A DNA stretch of 64,000 bases from Pseudomonas viridiflava (lineage in GTDB: Bacteria; Pseudomonadota; Gammaproteobacteria; Pseudomonadales; Pseudomonadaceae), in the NCBI RefSeq assembly GCF_900602065.1, contig NZ_UWFN01000288.1, forward strand, positions 98,511 through 162,510, given 5' to 3'. This document shows positions 16,383 through 25,548 of this stretch, in pieces (position 1 is the stretch's first letter; each line of letters opens with the position of its first letter). The notes under the pieces were generated by a model. That model searched no databases and was not told the DNA's origin. It saw nothing but the letters and a program-made list of their open reading frames with translations. The position numbers were made by a program, and so were the translations under genes.

Positions 16383-17390
16383 ATGGGCCTTCTTGTCGAA
16401 GGACGCTGGCAAGACCAGTGGTACGAAAGCAGCAAAGATGGGGCGTTTCAACGCGAACAGGCGCAACGCCGTAACTGGATCACCGCAGACGGCCGACCTG
16501 GGCCTTCAGGCGAAGGCGGCTTTCAGGCCGAAGCCGGGCGCTATCATCTGTACGTATCGCTGGCCTGCCCTTGGGCTCACCGCACGCTGATTTATCGCAA
16601 GCTCAAAGGGCTGGAAAGCCTGATCGACGTTTCCGTGGTCAGCTGGCTGATGCGCGAACACGGCTGGACCTTCGATACAGAGAAAGGCTCAACCGGCGAT
16701 CCGCTCGACGGCCATGAGTTTCTCTATCAGCGTTACCTCGCCGATACGCCGGACTATACCGGCCGGGTCACCGTGCCTCTGCTGTGGGACAAAAAACTGC
16801 AACGCATCGTCAGCAACGAGTCCGCGGAAATCATCCGCATGTTCAACAGCGCGTTTGACAACCTGACCGGCAATCGTCTGGACCTCTACCCGGGCGCTTT
16901 GCAGTCGCCGATTAATCAGCTGAATGAGCGAATTTATCCAGCGGTCAACAATGGCGTGTACCGCGCAGGCTTTGCGACCTCTCAAGCTGCGTACGAAGAA
17001 GCGTTTGATGACGTATTTGCCGAACTCGATGTGCTGGAGAAGCTGCTGGGCGAGAAGCGCTACTTGACTGGCGAATACCTGACGGAAGCAGACGTGCGCC
17101 TTTTCACCACTATCGTGCGCTTCGACCCGGTGTATCACGGCCACTTCAAGTGCAATCTGCGGCGGATTTCGGACTATCCGAATCTGAGCAACTGGATGCT
17201 GGAGTTGTATCAGTGGCCCGGCATCACCGAAACGGTGGACTTCACGCACATCAAGCATCACTACTACGAGAGCCACGGCACCATCAACCCTACCGCTGTC
17301 GTGCCAAAGGGCCCGTTGCAGGACTTGAGCAGAGCGCATGATCGTGAGCGACTGACCGGGCGCGGTATCTGGCATAAAACCGGCGCGTAA
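16383..17390 (+). CDS. Glutathionyl-hydroquinone reductase (Xi-class GST, YqjG/ECM4 type)
   Basis: This 335-residue cytoplasmic enzyme reduces glutathionyl-hydroquinones to hydroquinones with glutathione. The catalytic Cys62 lies in the diagnostic CPWAHRT. Other family marks are WLMREHGWTFD, RVTVPLLWDKKLQRIVSNES (about 131-150) and the C-terminal GHFKCNLRRISDYPNLSNWM with DFTHIKHHYY. The ATG at 16383 (MGLLVEGRW) gives the normal family length; a TTG four codons earlier also exists in frame. It appears monocistronic, followed by a REP element. Confidence 0.92.
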   Translation: MGLLVEGRWQDQWYESSKDGAFQREQAQRRNWITADGRPGPSGEGGFQAEAGRYHLYVSLACPWAHRTLIYRKLKGLESLIDVSVVSWLMREHGWTFDTEKGSTGDPLDGHEFLYQRYLADTPDYTGRVTVPLLWDKKLQRIVSNESAEIIRMFNSAFDNLTGNRLDLYPGALQSPINQLNERIYPAVNNGVYRAGFATSQAAYEEAFDDVFAELDVLEKLLGEKRYLTGEYLTEADVRLFTTIVRFDPVYHGHFKCNLRRISDYPNLSNWMLELYQWPGITETVDFTHIKHHYYESHGTINPTAVVPKGPLQDLSRAHDRERLTGRGIWHKTGA

Positions 17391-17416
17391 ACCCGGCGTT
17401 AAGCGTGCCAAATCAC

Positions 17417-17488
17417 TGTAGGAGCTGCCGAAGGCTGCGAAGCATTCATCCTGGCATACCGCAATCGCAGCCTGCGGCAGCTCCTACA
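17417..17488. repeat. REP/REPIN inverted repeat, family A (copy 2)
   Basis: A 72-base element with the left arm TGTAGGAGCTGCCGAAGG and an inverted right arm that has one change (CCTGCGGCAG for CCTTCGGCAG). It lies between convergent genes. Confidence 0.88.
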
Positions 17489-17502
17489 GGCAAGGCATTA
17501 AA

Positions 17503-18897
17503 TCAGACCGTCGCCTGAGCACCTTCAAACCACGCGAGTTTTTCGCGCAACTGGACTACTTCACCCACGATCACCAGCGTCGGCGCATGGACCTCATGCT
17601 CCGCCACCATCCGCGGCAAATCAGCCAAAGTACCTGTAAACACCCGCTGGCTGGAGGTGGTGCCCTGCTGAATCAATGCTGCCGGGGTATCAGCGGATCG
17701 ACCGTGCTTGATCAGTTGCTCACAGATGATCGGCAGACCGATCAGCCCCATATAGAACACCAGAGTTTGCGCGGGTGCGACCAGATCGCTCCACGGCAAA
17801 TCACTGGTGCCGTTTTTCAAGTGTCCGGTGATGAAACGCACGGACTGTGCGTGATCACGATGGGTCAGCGGAATACCGGCATACGCCGCACAGCCACTGG
17901 CCGCGGTGATACCCGGTACGACCTGGAATGGAATGCCGTGAGCTGCCAGTTCCTCGATCTCTTCACCGCCACGGCCGAAGATGAACGGATCACCGCCCTT
18001 CAAACGTAGAACGCGCTTGCCCTGCTTGGCCAGATCAACCAGTTGCTGGTTGATCTGGTCTTGCGGAACTGCATGATCAGCACGGCGCTTGCCCACATAG
18101 ACACGCTCGGCATCGCGTCGGCACAGATCGAGAATCGCCGGAGCCACAAGACGGTCATACAGCACCACATCGGCTTGCTGCATGAGGCGCAGTGCACGGA
18201 AAGTCAGCAAATCCGGATCACCCGGTCCCGCCCCCACCAGATAGACCTCACCCGGCGCATGCGGCGCATCACCTTCGATCTTGGCGATCAGCAGACGCTC
18301 GGCTTCAGCGCCCTGCCCGGCCAACTGCCGGTCAGCAATCGGCCCCTGGAAAACCTCTTCCCAGAAGGCACGACGCTGAGTGACGTCCGGAAACAGGTTT
18401 TTAACCTGAGTCCGGAAACGTGCAGCCAGACCGGCCAATTGACCGTAAGTGGAAGGAATCCAGGTTTCCAGCTTGGCGCGAATCAAGCGCGCCAGCACCG
18501 GAGCGTCGCCGCCACTGGACACGGCAATGACCAATGGAGAGCGATCAACGATCGCCGGGAAGATCACGCTGCACAGTGCAGGAGCATCGACCACGTTGAC
18601 AGGCACACAACGCTGCTTGGCGTCCTGAGACACCTGAGCGTTGAGAGGCTCGTCGTCGGTGGCAGCAATGATCAGCACGCAGCCGTCCAGATCACTGACG
18701 TTGTAGCCACGCAGAATCAGATGCCCGCCACTTGTCTCAACCAACTCGCGCAATTGCGGCTCGATCTCTGGCGCAACAACGCGCAACACAGCACCGGCTT
18801 CGGCAATGAGGCGGGATTTGCGCAATGCAATCTCGCCACCGCCCACAACCAACACTTGGCTGCCACGCAGGTTATGGAACAGCGGCAGAAATTCCAT
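17503..18897 (-). CDS. cysG: Siroheme synthase CysG (uroporphyrinogen methyltransferase / precorrin-2 dehydrogenase / ferrochelatase)
   Basis: This 464-residue trifunctional enzyme makes siroheme for sulfite and nitrite reductases. The N-terminal half (about 1-205) binds NAD (VLVVGGGEIALRKSRL, 15-30) and does the dehydrogenation and iron insertion. The C-terminal half (about 215-455) is the SAM-dependent methyltransferase with VYLVGAGPGDPDLLT and VLRLKGGDPFIFGRGGEE. Length matches the full fused form. Its start follows the serS stop directly, so it is the last gene of the leftward ftsK-to-cysG cluster. Confidence 0.97.
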   Translation of the reverse strand: MEFLPLFHNLRGSQVLVVGGGEIALRKSRLIAEAGAVLRVVAPEIEPQLRELVETSGGHLILRGYNVSDLDGCVLIIAATDDEPLNAQVSQDAKQRCVPVNVVDAPALCSVIFPAIVDRSPLVIAVSSGGDAPVLARLIRAKLETWIPSTYGQLAGLAARFRTQVKNLFPDVTQRRAFWEEVFQGPIADRQLAGQGAEAERLLIAKIEGDAPHAPGEVYLVGAGPGDPDLLTFRALRLMQQADVVLYDRLVAPAILDLCRRDAERVYVGKRRADHAVPQDQINQQLVDLAKQGKRVLRLKGGDPFIFGRGGEEIEELAAHGIPFQVVPGITAASGCAAYAGIPLTHRDHAQSVRFITGHLKNGTSDLPWSDLVAPAQTLVFYMGLIGLPIICEQLIKHGRSADTPAALIQQGTTSSQRVFTGTLADLPRMVAEHEVHAPTLVIVGEVVQLREKLAWFEGAQATV

Positions 18898-20178
18898 TTA
18901 GCCGATGACCTCAAGCCCGCCCATGTAAGGCTTGAGCACTTCTGGAACACGGATGGAACCGTCGGCCTGCTGGTAGTTTTCCAGCACGGCGACCAGCGTC
19001 CGGCCAACTGCCAGGCCCGAGCCGTTCAGGGTATGAACCAGCTCAGGTTTGCCGGTTTCCGGGTTACGCCAGCGAGCCTGCATGCGGCGCGCCTGGAAAT
19101 CACCGCAGTTGGAACACGACGAAATTTCGCGGAACTTGTCCTGGCTCGGGATCCAGACCTCAAGATCGTAGGTCTTGACCGCACTGAAACCCATGTCGCC
19201 GGTGCACAGAGCCAATACGCGATAAGGCAACTCCAGCAACTGCAGAACACGCTCGGCGTTGGCGGTCAGGCCTTCCAGGGCTTCCATGGATTTTTCCGGC
19301 TCGACGATCTGCACCATCTCGACTTTGTCGAACTGGTGCTGACGGATCATGCCGCGGGTATCACGCCCCGACGCGCCCGCTTCGCTACGGAAGCAAGGCG
19401 TGTGGGCGACGAACTTCATCGGCATCTGTTTGGCGTCGATGATTTCACCGGAAACGATGTTGGTCAGCGACACTTCCGCGGTCGGGATCAGATACAGGTC
19501 TGCCTCGCCTTCACGGGAAATCTTGAACAAGTCTTCTTCGAACTTCGGCAACTGACCAGTGCCCTGCAACGCAGGCGCCTGAACCAGATAAGGCGTGTAA
19601 GCCTCTTCGTAGCCATGCTCGTTGATGTGCAGGTTGATCATGAACTGCGCCAGCGCACGGTGCAGACGCGCGATAGGGCCACGCAACAAGGCGAAACGCG
19701 CGCCGGACAGCTTGGCGGCGGTTTCAAAATCCAGCCAGCCGTATTTCTCGCCCAGCGCAACGTGATCCTGTACCTGAAAGTCGAACGAGGCAGGCGTGCC
19801 CCAGGCACGAACTTCAACGTTGCCGTCTTCGTCTGCGCCAACCGGCACCGATTCGTGAGGCAGGTTCGGCATGCTCAGCAGCATCGAGTCCAGTTCGGCC
19901 TGAATACCGTCCAGCTCTTTTTTACCGGTGTTGAGCTCTTCGGCCATACGGTCGATATCAGCCATCAGCGGTGCGATGTCTTCGCCGCGTTGCTTGGCCT
20001 GACCGATGGACTTGGAACGGGCATTACGCTCGGCCTGTAGCTGTTCAGTACGGGTCTGAACGGTCTTGCGCTGAGCTTCCAGCGCTTCGATGCGGGCAAC
20101 GTCCAGTGTAAAGCCACGGGAAGCCAGGCGATCCGCTACGTCCTGAAGTTGGGTACGTAACAGTTTGGAATCGAGCAT
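18898..20178 (-). CDS. serS: Seryl-tRNA synthetase
   Basis: This is the 426-residue class II synthetase that charges tRNA-Ser. The N-terminal long coiled-coil arm (about 30-100) that grips the tRNA variable arm contains ALEAQRKTVQTRTEQLQAER. Motif 2 appears as FRSEAGASGRDTRGMIRQHQF and motif 3 as LNGSGLAVGRTLVAVLENYQ (each about 20 residues). A tRNA-Ser substrate lies 6 kb away in this window. The crcB stop is 16 bases upstream and cysG abuts downstream. Confidence 0.98.
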   Translation of the reverse strand: MLDSKLLRTQLQDVADRLASRGFTLDVARIEALEAQRKTVQTRTEQLQAERNARSKSIGQAKQRGEDIAPLMADIDRMAEELNTGKKELDGIQAELDSMLLSMPNLPHESVPVGADEDGNVEVRAWGTPASFDFQVQDHVALGEKYGWLDFETAAKLSGARFALLRGPIARLHRALAQFMINLHINEHGYEEAYTPYLVQAPALQGTGQLPKFEEDLFKISREGEADLYLIPTAEVSLTNIVSGEIIDAKQMPMKFVAHTPCFRSEAGASGRDTRGMIRQHQFDKVEMVQIVEPEKSMEALEGLTANAERVLQLLELPYRVLALCTGDMGFSAVKTYDLEVWIPSQDKFREISSCSNCGDFQARRMQARWRNPETGKPELVHTLNGSGLAVGRTLVAVLENYQQADGSIRVPEVLKPYMGGLEVIG

Positions 20179-20194
20179 ATCGTTCTCTCGTTTA

Positions 20195-20569
20195 TCAAAG
20201 TCTGGTCAGGGACAGGCCAACCCACGTCGCGAGCAGCCCGCCGAACACGCTGATACCGGCATAGCCAAGGGCTAACGGCATTTGCCCGCTTTCAAGCAGG
20301 CGCAGTGTATCCAGTGAAAAGGATGAAAAGGTCGTAAGACCACCAACAAAGCCGACTATAAGGCCGGCGCGAATCTCGATCGGTACTTCCGGGCGCAATA
20401 GAAAAAGGCCATAGAGGACACCGATAATCAGGCAACCGACGAGATTGACCGCCAGGGTTGCCGTGTAAAAATGCTTTGGCCAGTTCGCACTAACCCAAGT
20501 GCCAGCAGCGAAGCGCAATAATGTACCAGCGATACCGGCAATCGACACCGCAAGAATGGTTTTGAGCAC
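20195..20569 (-). CDS. crcB: Fluoride ion channel CrcB (Fluc)
   Basis: This 124-residue, four-helix inner-membrane protein is a Fluc dual-topology fluoride exporter. Family marks are GIAGTLLRF near the N-terminus, the TATLAVNLVGCLIIG helix with the channel Asn, and the conserved GFVGGLTTFSSFS (about 80-92), whose Phe and Ser/Thr residues line the pore. The start codon is GTG and overlaps the rarA stop by one base (TAGTG), so translation is coupled. No fluoride riboswitch lies in front because the gene is internal to an operon. Confidence 0.95.
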   Translation of the reverse strand: MLKTILAVSIAGIAGTLLRFAAGTWVSANWPKHFYTATLAVNLVGCLIIGVLYGLFLLRPEVPIEIRAGLIVGFVGGLTTFSSFSLDTLRLLESGQMPLALGYAGISVFGGLLATWVGLSLTRL

Positions 20570-21891
20570 TACTTTCTCCGCTGACGAGGGCTGGCAGCAT
20601 CCAGAGCAGCCAGATGCTTGAGCTTTTCACCGATTTTCAGCTCCAGGCCACGGGGCACCGGCTGGTAATAATGGCGCGGTTCAAGGTCATCAGGGAAGTA
20701 ATCCTCACCCGCAGCGTAAGCATCCGGCTCGTCATGGGCATACCGGTACTCTTCACCATACCCCAGTTGCTTCATGAGCTTGGTAGGCGCGTTGCGCAAA
20801 TGCAGCGGGACTTCCAGAGAGCCATGTTCGGTCGCTTCGCGCATCGCAGCCTTGAACCCCATGTACACCGCATTGCTTTTTGGCGCGCAAGCCAGATAAA
20901 CAATGGCCTGAGCCACCGCCAGTTCGCCTTCCGGACTGCCCAGACGCTCCTGAACATCCCAGGCAGACATGCACAGCGGCAGCGCGCGTGGATCCGCATT
21001 GCCAATATCTTCACTGGCCATGCGCACTACGCGCCTGGCCAGGTACAAGGGGTCGCAACCGCCATCAATCATCCGCGCAAACCAGTACAAAGCTGCGTCA
21101 GGGTTGGAGCCGCGAATGGATTTATGCAAGGCAGATATCTGGTCGTAAAACGCTTCGCCGCCCTTATCGAACCGACGCCGACTGTCGCCCATCAGGCTTT
21201 GCAGCAGCTCCAGACTGATCTCCGAGCCGTCTTCAGCCAGGTCCGACGCATTTTCCAGCAGATTCAGCATGCGCCGACCGTCACCGTCGGCAGCTGCCAT
21301 GAGCATGGCGAAACCTTCATCGCTCAGACTCAACTGATGCTTGCCCAGACCGCGCTCTTCGGTCAGCGCCCGACTCACCAGCTTGCGCAGCGCTGCCTCA
21401 TCAAGGCTCTTGAGGACATAGACCCGGGCCCGCGACAGCAAAGCATTGTTGAGTTCGAACGACGGGTTTTCAGTAGTGGCGCCAATGAAGATCAGCGTGC
21501 CGTCTTCGACGTACGGCAGGAATGCGTCCTGCTGGGACTTGTTGAAGCGGTGCACTTCGTCGACAAACAAGATAGTGCGACGGCCGTATTGCCCGGCCTG
21601 TTGCTTGGCGACTTCTACCGCCTGACGAATTTCTTTAACGCCGGCGAGCACAGCAGATACCGTCTCAAAGTGCGCATCCGAGACTTTCGCCAGAAGCCGG
21701 GCCAGCGTGGTCTTACCCACACCGGGAGGCCCCCAGAAAATCATCGAATGCAGAGCCCCCTGCTCCAGCGCCTCACGCAGAGGTTTGCCGTGAGCTAACA
21801 AGTGCTCCTGACCGACGTACTCATCCAGATTGGTCGCACGCAAACGTGCGGCCAGCGGCTGAGCAATCGGTTCACTTCGAAACAGGTCCAT
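20569..21891 (-). CDS. rarA: Replication-associated recombination AAA ATPase RarA (MgsA)
   Basis: This 440-residue ATPase acts at stalled replication forks and is a homolog of human WRNIP1. Walker A is GPPGVGKT (54-61), Walker B is ILFVDEVHRFNK and sensor 1 is GATTENPSFE. The C-terminal tetramerisation region includes WFARMIDGGCDPLYLARR and YPDD-like GEDYFPDDL. I chose the ATG at 21891 (MDLFRSEP). It follows lolA by 19 bases in the leftward operon. Confidence 0.97.
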   Translation of the reverse strand: MDLFRSEPIAQPLAARLRATNLDEYVGQEHLLAHGKPLREALEQGALHSMIFWGPPGVGKTTLARLLAKVSDAHFETVSAVLAGVKEIRQAVEVAKQQAGQYGRRTILFVDEVHRFNKSQQDAFLPYVEDGTLIFIGATTENPSFELNNALLSRARVYVLKSLDEAALRKLVSRALTEERGLGKHQLSLSDEGFAMLMAAADGDGRRMLNLLENASDLAEDGSEISLELLQSLMGDSRRRFDKGGEAFYDQISALHKSIRGSNPDAALYWFARMIDGGCDPLYLARRVVRMASEDIGNADPRALPLCMSAWDVQERLGSPEGELAVAQAIVYLACAPKSNAVYMGFKAAMREATEHGSLEVPLHLRNAPTKLMKQLGYGEEYRYAHDEPDAYAAGEDYFPDDLEPRHYYQPVPRGLELKIGEKLKHLAALDAASPRQRRK

Positions 21892-21910
21892 GGACAACCG
21901 TTAAAACCTC

Positions 21911-22534
21911 TTATTCCTGAATGACGTCAGCGCCTTTCGGAATCTGGAACTGGAATTTGCTCGCCGGGATCGCCTCATTGGCTTTCACGCCGGTGAACAG
22001 GATATTGGTGCGCTGGCCCACGCTGTCGATCAACTGCATGTCATTGATGACGCCGTTGCGGAACGACAGGCGCAGGCTGTCGAACAACGTGTCCTTGGTT
22101 TTTGGCTTGAGGGTGAAGTCAATCACGCCGCCTGCTTCTTTGGCTGTGATATCGAAACTTTCGCTGATCTTCGACACATCACCGGACAACAAAAGTGCTG
22201 GCGTCTGCGTCAGGCGCTGGTCGAGGGTCTTGATGGTGACCTGCTCCAGGTCCGGATCCCACAGGGAGACCTTCTTGCCGTCGGAGACCATCAATTGCTC
22301 CTGAGGAGCATCGGTGTGCCAGTTGAACAAACCCGGACGCTGCAAAGCCATCTCACCGGACGTTTCCTGTAACTGCGTGCCGCCGCCATCCAGGGTCAAC
22401 TGGGAGAAGCGCGCGGTCAGGGTTTTGGACGTTTCCAGCAACTGGGTCAGGCGTGCGACGTCCTTGCTGTCGGCATGTGCCGGAATCGCGGAGAAAGTCA
22501 GTGCTGTTACCAACAACATGCGGATTAGACGCAT
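21911..22534 (-). CDS. lolA: Outer-membrane lipoprotein carrier LolA
   Basis: This 207-residue periplasmic chaperone carries lipoproteins from the LolCDE complex to LolB. The Sec signal peptide is MRLIRMLLVTALTFSAIPAHA, followed by mature SKDVARLTQLLETSKTLTARFSQ; the block GGTQLQETSGEMALQRPGLF and the aromatic lining (FNWHTDAPQEQ) are typical. The ATG at 22534 has a GAGGG Shine-Dalgarno; an earlier ATG at 22546 gives MRAP ahead of the same signal peptide. It lies 73 bases after ftsK. Confidence 0.96.
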   Translation of the reverse strand: MRLIRMLLVTALTFSAIPAHADSKDVARLTQLLETSKTLTARFSQLTLDGGGTQLQETSGEMALQRPGLFNWHTDAPQEQLMVSDGKKVSLWDPDLEQVTIKTLDQRLTQTPALLLSGDVSKISESFDITAKEAGGVIDFTLKPKTKDTLFDSLRLSFRNGVINDMQLIDSVGQRTNILFTGVKANEAIPASKFQFQIPKGADVIQE

Positions 22535-22607
22535 GGGAGCCCTCATAGAGTTCGGTGGAGTCCCGCCAGCGTTGAAACGCTGGCGAGGCATTGATGGGAC
22601 AGCGCGA

Positions 22608-25010
22608 TCAGTCGCGCATCGGGCCCGGCGCGATCACTTCACGCGAGCCGTTGGTGTTCATGGAGGTTACGACGCCAGCCATTTCCATCGCCTCGATCAT
22701 CCGGGCGGCACGGTTGTAACCGATCTTCAGTTTACGCTGCACGGCAGAAATCGATGCCCGGCGGCTTTCCAGTACGAACTTGACCGCCTCGTCATAGAGC
22801 GCATCACTTTCGCTGTCTTCGCCCCCTTCACCGCTACCGCCGTCGAAGCCGCTACCGGCCTCCTCGACACCTGCAAGAATATCGTCGTTGTAATCCGGAG
22901 TGCCACGCAGCTTCCAGGCTTCCACCACGCGGTGTACTTCATCATCGGAAACAAACGCGCCATGGACTCGAATCGGCAAGCTGGTGCCCGGCGGCATGTA
23001 CAGCATGTCACCGTGGCCCAACAGTTGTTCCGCGCCGCCTTGGTCGATGATGGTCCGCGAGTCGATCTTGCTCGACACCTGGAACGCCATACGCGTCGGG
23101 ATGTTCGCCTTGATCAAGCCCGTGATCACATCGACCGAAGGACGCTGGGTGGCAAGAATCAGGTGGATGCCTGCCGCACGTGCCTTCTGGGCAATACGCG
23201 CAATCAACTCTTCGACCTTCTTGCCGACGATCATCATCATGTCGGCAAACTCATCCACAACCACGACGATGGTCGGCAGTTTGGTCAACAGCGGTGCTTC
23301 GTCATGAATACTTTCGCGCTTGTAGAGCGGGTCTGCCAGCGGCGTACCTGCGTCCTGAGCTTCCTTGACCTTCTGGTTGAAGCCGGACAGGTTACGCACG
23401 CCCATCTTCGCCATCAGCTTGTAACGACGCTCCATCTCGGCAACGCTCCAGCGCAATGCGTTGGCAGCGTCTTTCATGTCGGTTACAACCGGGCAAAGCA
23501 GATGTGGAATGCCTTCGTAAATCGACAGCTCAAGCATTTTCGGGTCGATCATGATCAGTTTGGCGTCTTCCGGGCCGGACTTGAACAGAATCGACAGGAT
23601 CATCGCGTTCACGCCCACGGACTTACCGGAACCGGTTGTACCGGCCACCAGCAAGTGCGGCATTTTGGCCAGATCGGTGATCACCGGCTTGCCGCCGATG
23701 TCGTGCCCCAGAGCCAATGTGACGGGTGACTTGGCGTTGTCGTACTCGGGCGTCGACAGTACTTCAGAGAAACGCACGATCTGCCGGTCTTCGTTGGGGA
23801 TCTCGATACCGACGGTGGTCTTGCCCGGGATAACTTCAACGACTCGAACGCTGGTTACCGCGAGCGAACGCGCCAAGTCCTTGGCCAGGTTGGCGATACG
23901 GCTGACCTTGACCCCTGCTGCTGGCTGAATTTCATAGCGGGTAATGACCGGGCCGGGATGGATCGAGTCCACCGACACTTCGACGCCGAACTCCTTGAGC
24001 TTGATTTCCAGCAAATGGCCAACTGCGGCCAGTGATTCGGGTGAATAGTTGAGCTGTTTCTTTTCTGCCGGATCGAGGATCGATATCGGTGGCAGCGTTC
24101 CTTCTACGGCGCTATCCACGAACAACGGCGCCTGTTTTTCCTTCATGACGCGCTTGCTGGGCTCGGGTGCCTTGGGCGGCGCTGGGGCGATAACCGCAGG
24201 TATATGCGTCTCACGCGCGGTCATGTGCTTGCTCAGCGCCTGTTCGCGCTCAATCAATCGCTCTTTGGCTTTGGCTTGCTCGCGACGATCAGTGGTGGCT
24301 GGTGCAACCACTTCGTTGACGCGCTCATCCACTTCACGCAGTTGCGCAACCATCTGCTTGCGCTCGTTACGCGCCGCCCACCAATTGTTGACGGCGTCGT
24401 AGAACAACTCGAACAAGTCGAGCGTGATCTTGCCCGTCACGTCCATGACCTTGAACCAGGACAGGTCGGTAAACACCGTGAGGCCAAACAGGAACAAGGC
24501 GATGAACAGCAGCGTACTGCCCTGGATGTTCAGGGCTTTCTTGGCCATATCACCGAGAACTTCCCCCAGTACGCCACCTGCCGAACCCGGGAAACCTGCC
24601 GCGAAATGAAAGTGGATATGCGCCAGTGCGGCACCGGCAAGTACCAGAAATACCAGGCCGATCAACCGCCAGGAGAACAACCAGCCGCTCCATTGCCACG
24701 GCTCATGGCGATGGCGGAACACCTGATACGCCTTGACCGCCAGCAACAGTGGAAAAATATAGGCAAAGTAACCCAGCACCATGAACAGAATGTCGGCACA
24801 GAAGGCGCCAGCACGACCGGCCGCGTTCTGAACCTCGACCGAACTGCTGGTATGACTCCAGCCGGGATCGTTCTGATCGTAAGTCAGCAACGCCATCATC
24901 AAATACAGGCACAGCGCGCCAAAGGCGATCAACGCACCTTCCTTGAGCCGGTAGTGCAATTGCTGCCGCCAAAGCGGAACGGTGCTGGATACTGCGGTGG
25001 ATTTCTTCAA
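22608..25010 (-). CDS. ftsK: DNA translocase FtsK
   Basis: This 800-residue septal DNA pump clears the chromosome terminus and activates XerCD at dif. It has a membrane domain with about four helices (residues 25-185), a linker rich in charged residues and Pro-Ala (about 215-310), the alpha-beta motor with Walker A GTTGSGKS (457-464) and Walker B IVVVVDEFADMM, and a C-terminal gamma winged helix (about 730-795) that reads KOPS (ISAVQRKLKIGYNRAARMIE). The linker is much shorter than in E. coli (1329 residues), which is normal for Pseudomonas. It heads the leftward cluster. Confidence 0.98.
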   Translation of the reverse strand: MKKSTAVSSTVPLWRQQLHYRLKEGALIAFGALCLYLMMALLTYDQNDPGWSHTSSSVEVQNAAGRAGAFCADILFMVLGYFAYIFPLLLAVKAYQVFRHRHEPWQWSGWLFSWRLIGLVFLVLAGAALAHIHFHFAAGFPGSAGGVLGEVLGDMAKKALNIQGSTLLFIALFLFGLTVFTDLSWFKVMDVTGKITLDLFELFYDAVNNWWAARNERKQMVAQLREVDERVNEVVAPATTDRREQAKAKERLIEREQALSKHMTARETHIPAVIAPAPPKAPEPSKRVMKEKQAPLFVDSAVEGTLPPISILDPAEKKQLNYSPESLAAVGHLLEIKLKEFGVEVSVDSIHPGPVITRYEIQPAAGVKVSRIANLAKDLARSLAVTSVRVVEVIPGKTTVGIEIPNEDRQIVRFSEVLSTPEYDNAKSPVTLALGHDIGGKPVITDLAKMPHLLVAGTTGSGKSVGVNAMILSILFKSGPEDAKLIMIDPKMLELSIYEGIPHLLCPVVTDMKDAANALRWSVAEMERRYKLMAKMGVRNLSGFNQKVKEAQDAGTPLADPLYKRESIHDEAPLLTKLPTIVVVVDEFADMMMIVGKKVEELIARIAQKARAAGIHLILATQRPSVDVITGLIKANIPTRMAFQVSSKIDSRTIIDQGGAEQLLGHGDMLYMPPGTSLPIRVHGAFVSDDEVHRVVEAWKLRGTPDYNDDILAGVEEAGSGFDGGSGEGGEDSESDALYDEAVKFVLESRRASISAVQRKLKIGYNRAARMIEAMEMAGVVTSMNTNGSREVIAPGPMRD

Positions 25011-25548
25011 AACGCTTTTATTCCTGCGCTAGAGCGCGAACATCTGGTGATTGACTACCAACGACTGCAGTTGTGAAACCATTTGCCAAGCCATATAGCT
25101 TGAACGGCCGACTGCAAAGCGGGCATTGTACGGGTTTGTACGCCTGATGCCACGATAGCGTCCTGCCTTGTAAACCACTGGCTAGCCGGGTAGTTTCAGC
25201 CTGAATCGCCGGACTGAACTCACCCGTGGCCATTGAGCAAACCGGTACAAGCGACAAAACACTAGTCTGGCGTGGGCGAAGCCCTTCTTCAAGCACCGTC
25301 GCAAACGCTCAATTTGAGCATGCATTTTCTTTCGTGACAAAGACTTATGCCGCATTTTTAACCGAACGATCAGTTTTCGAAAGCAACCTCAGGCACTGCC
25401 CCGGCACAGAACCGCTGCATGACGTGCCACCGGTTCAAACCCTGGGTGACAGTTGCCTGTGACGGACGACCGATTATGACCACGAGTGCCGCAGGGAGTT
25501 GCAGTAGCGCGACGCCCCTGCCCTCCCCTTCTGCAAAGTACCGACCTT
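25011..25548. other. Long intergenic region between ftsK and aat (divergent promoters)
   Basis: This 538-base region has no convincing gene in any frame. It must hold the promoters of leftward ftsK and rightward aat. A 6-1-6 dyad GCTCAA-T-TTGAGC lies at 25307-25319. In P. aeruginosa a thioredoxin reductase gene sits at this position; I see no trace of its FAD-binding motif (GSGPAG) or CxxC here. Confidence 0.6.

Noticed and set aside
18043..20040. A 665-codon plus-strand frame across cysG and serS
   Set aside because: Spans two clear genes on the other strand and has no family resemblance.
20570..20640. Fluoride riboswitch for crcB
   Set aside because: crcB starts inside the rarA end with a TAGTG overlap, leaving no leader for a riboswitch.
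25307..25319. Dyad GCTCAA-T-TTGAGC as a LexA or other named operator
   Set aside because: It does not match the LexA (CTGT-N8-ACAG) or other consensus sequences I know; only its symmetry is noted.
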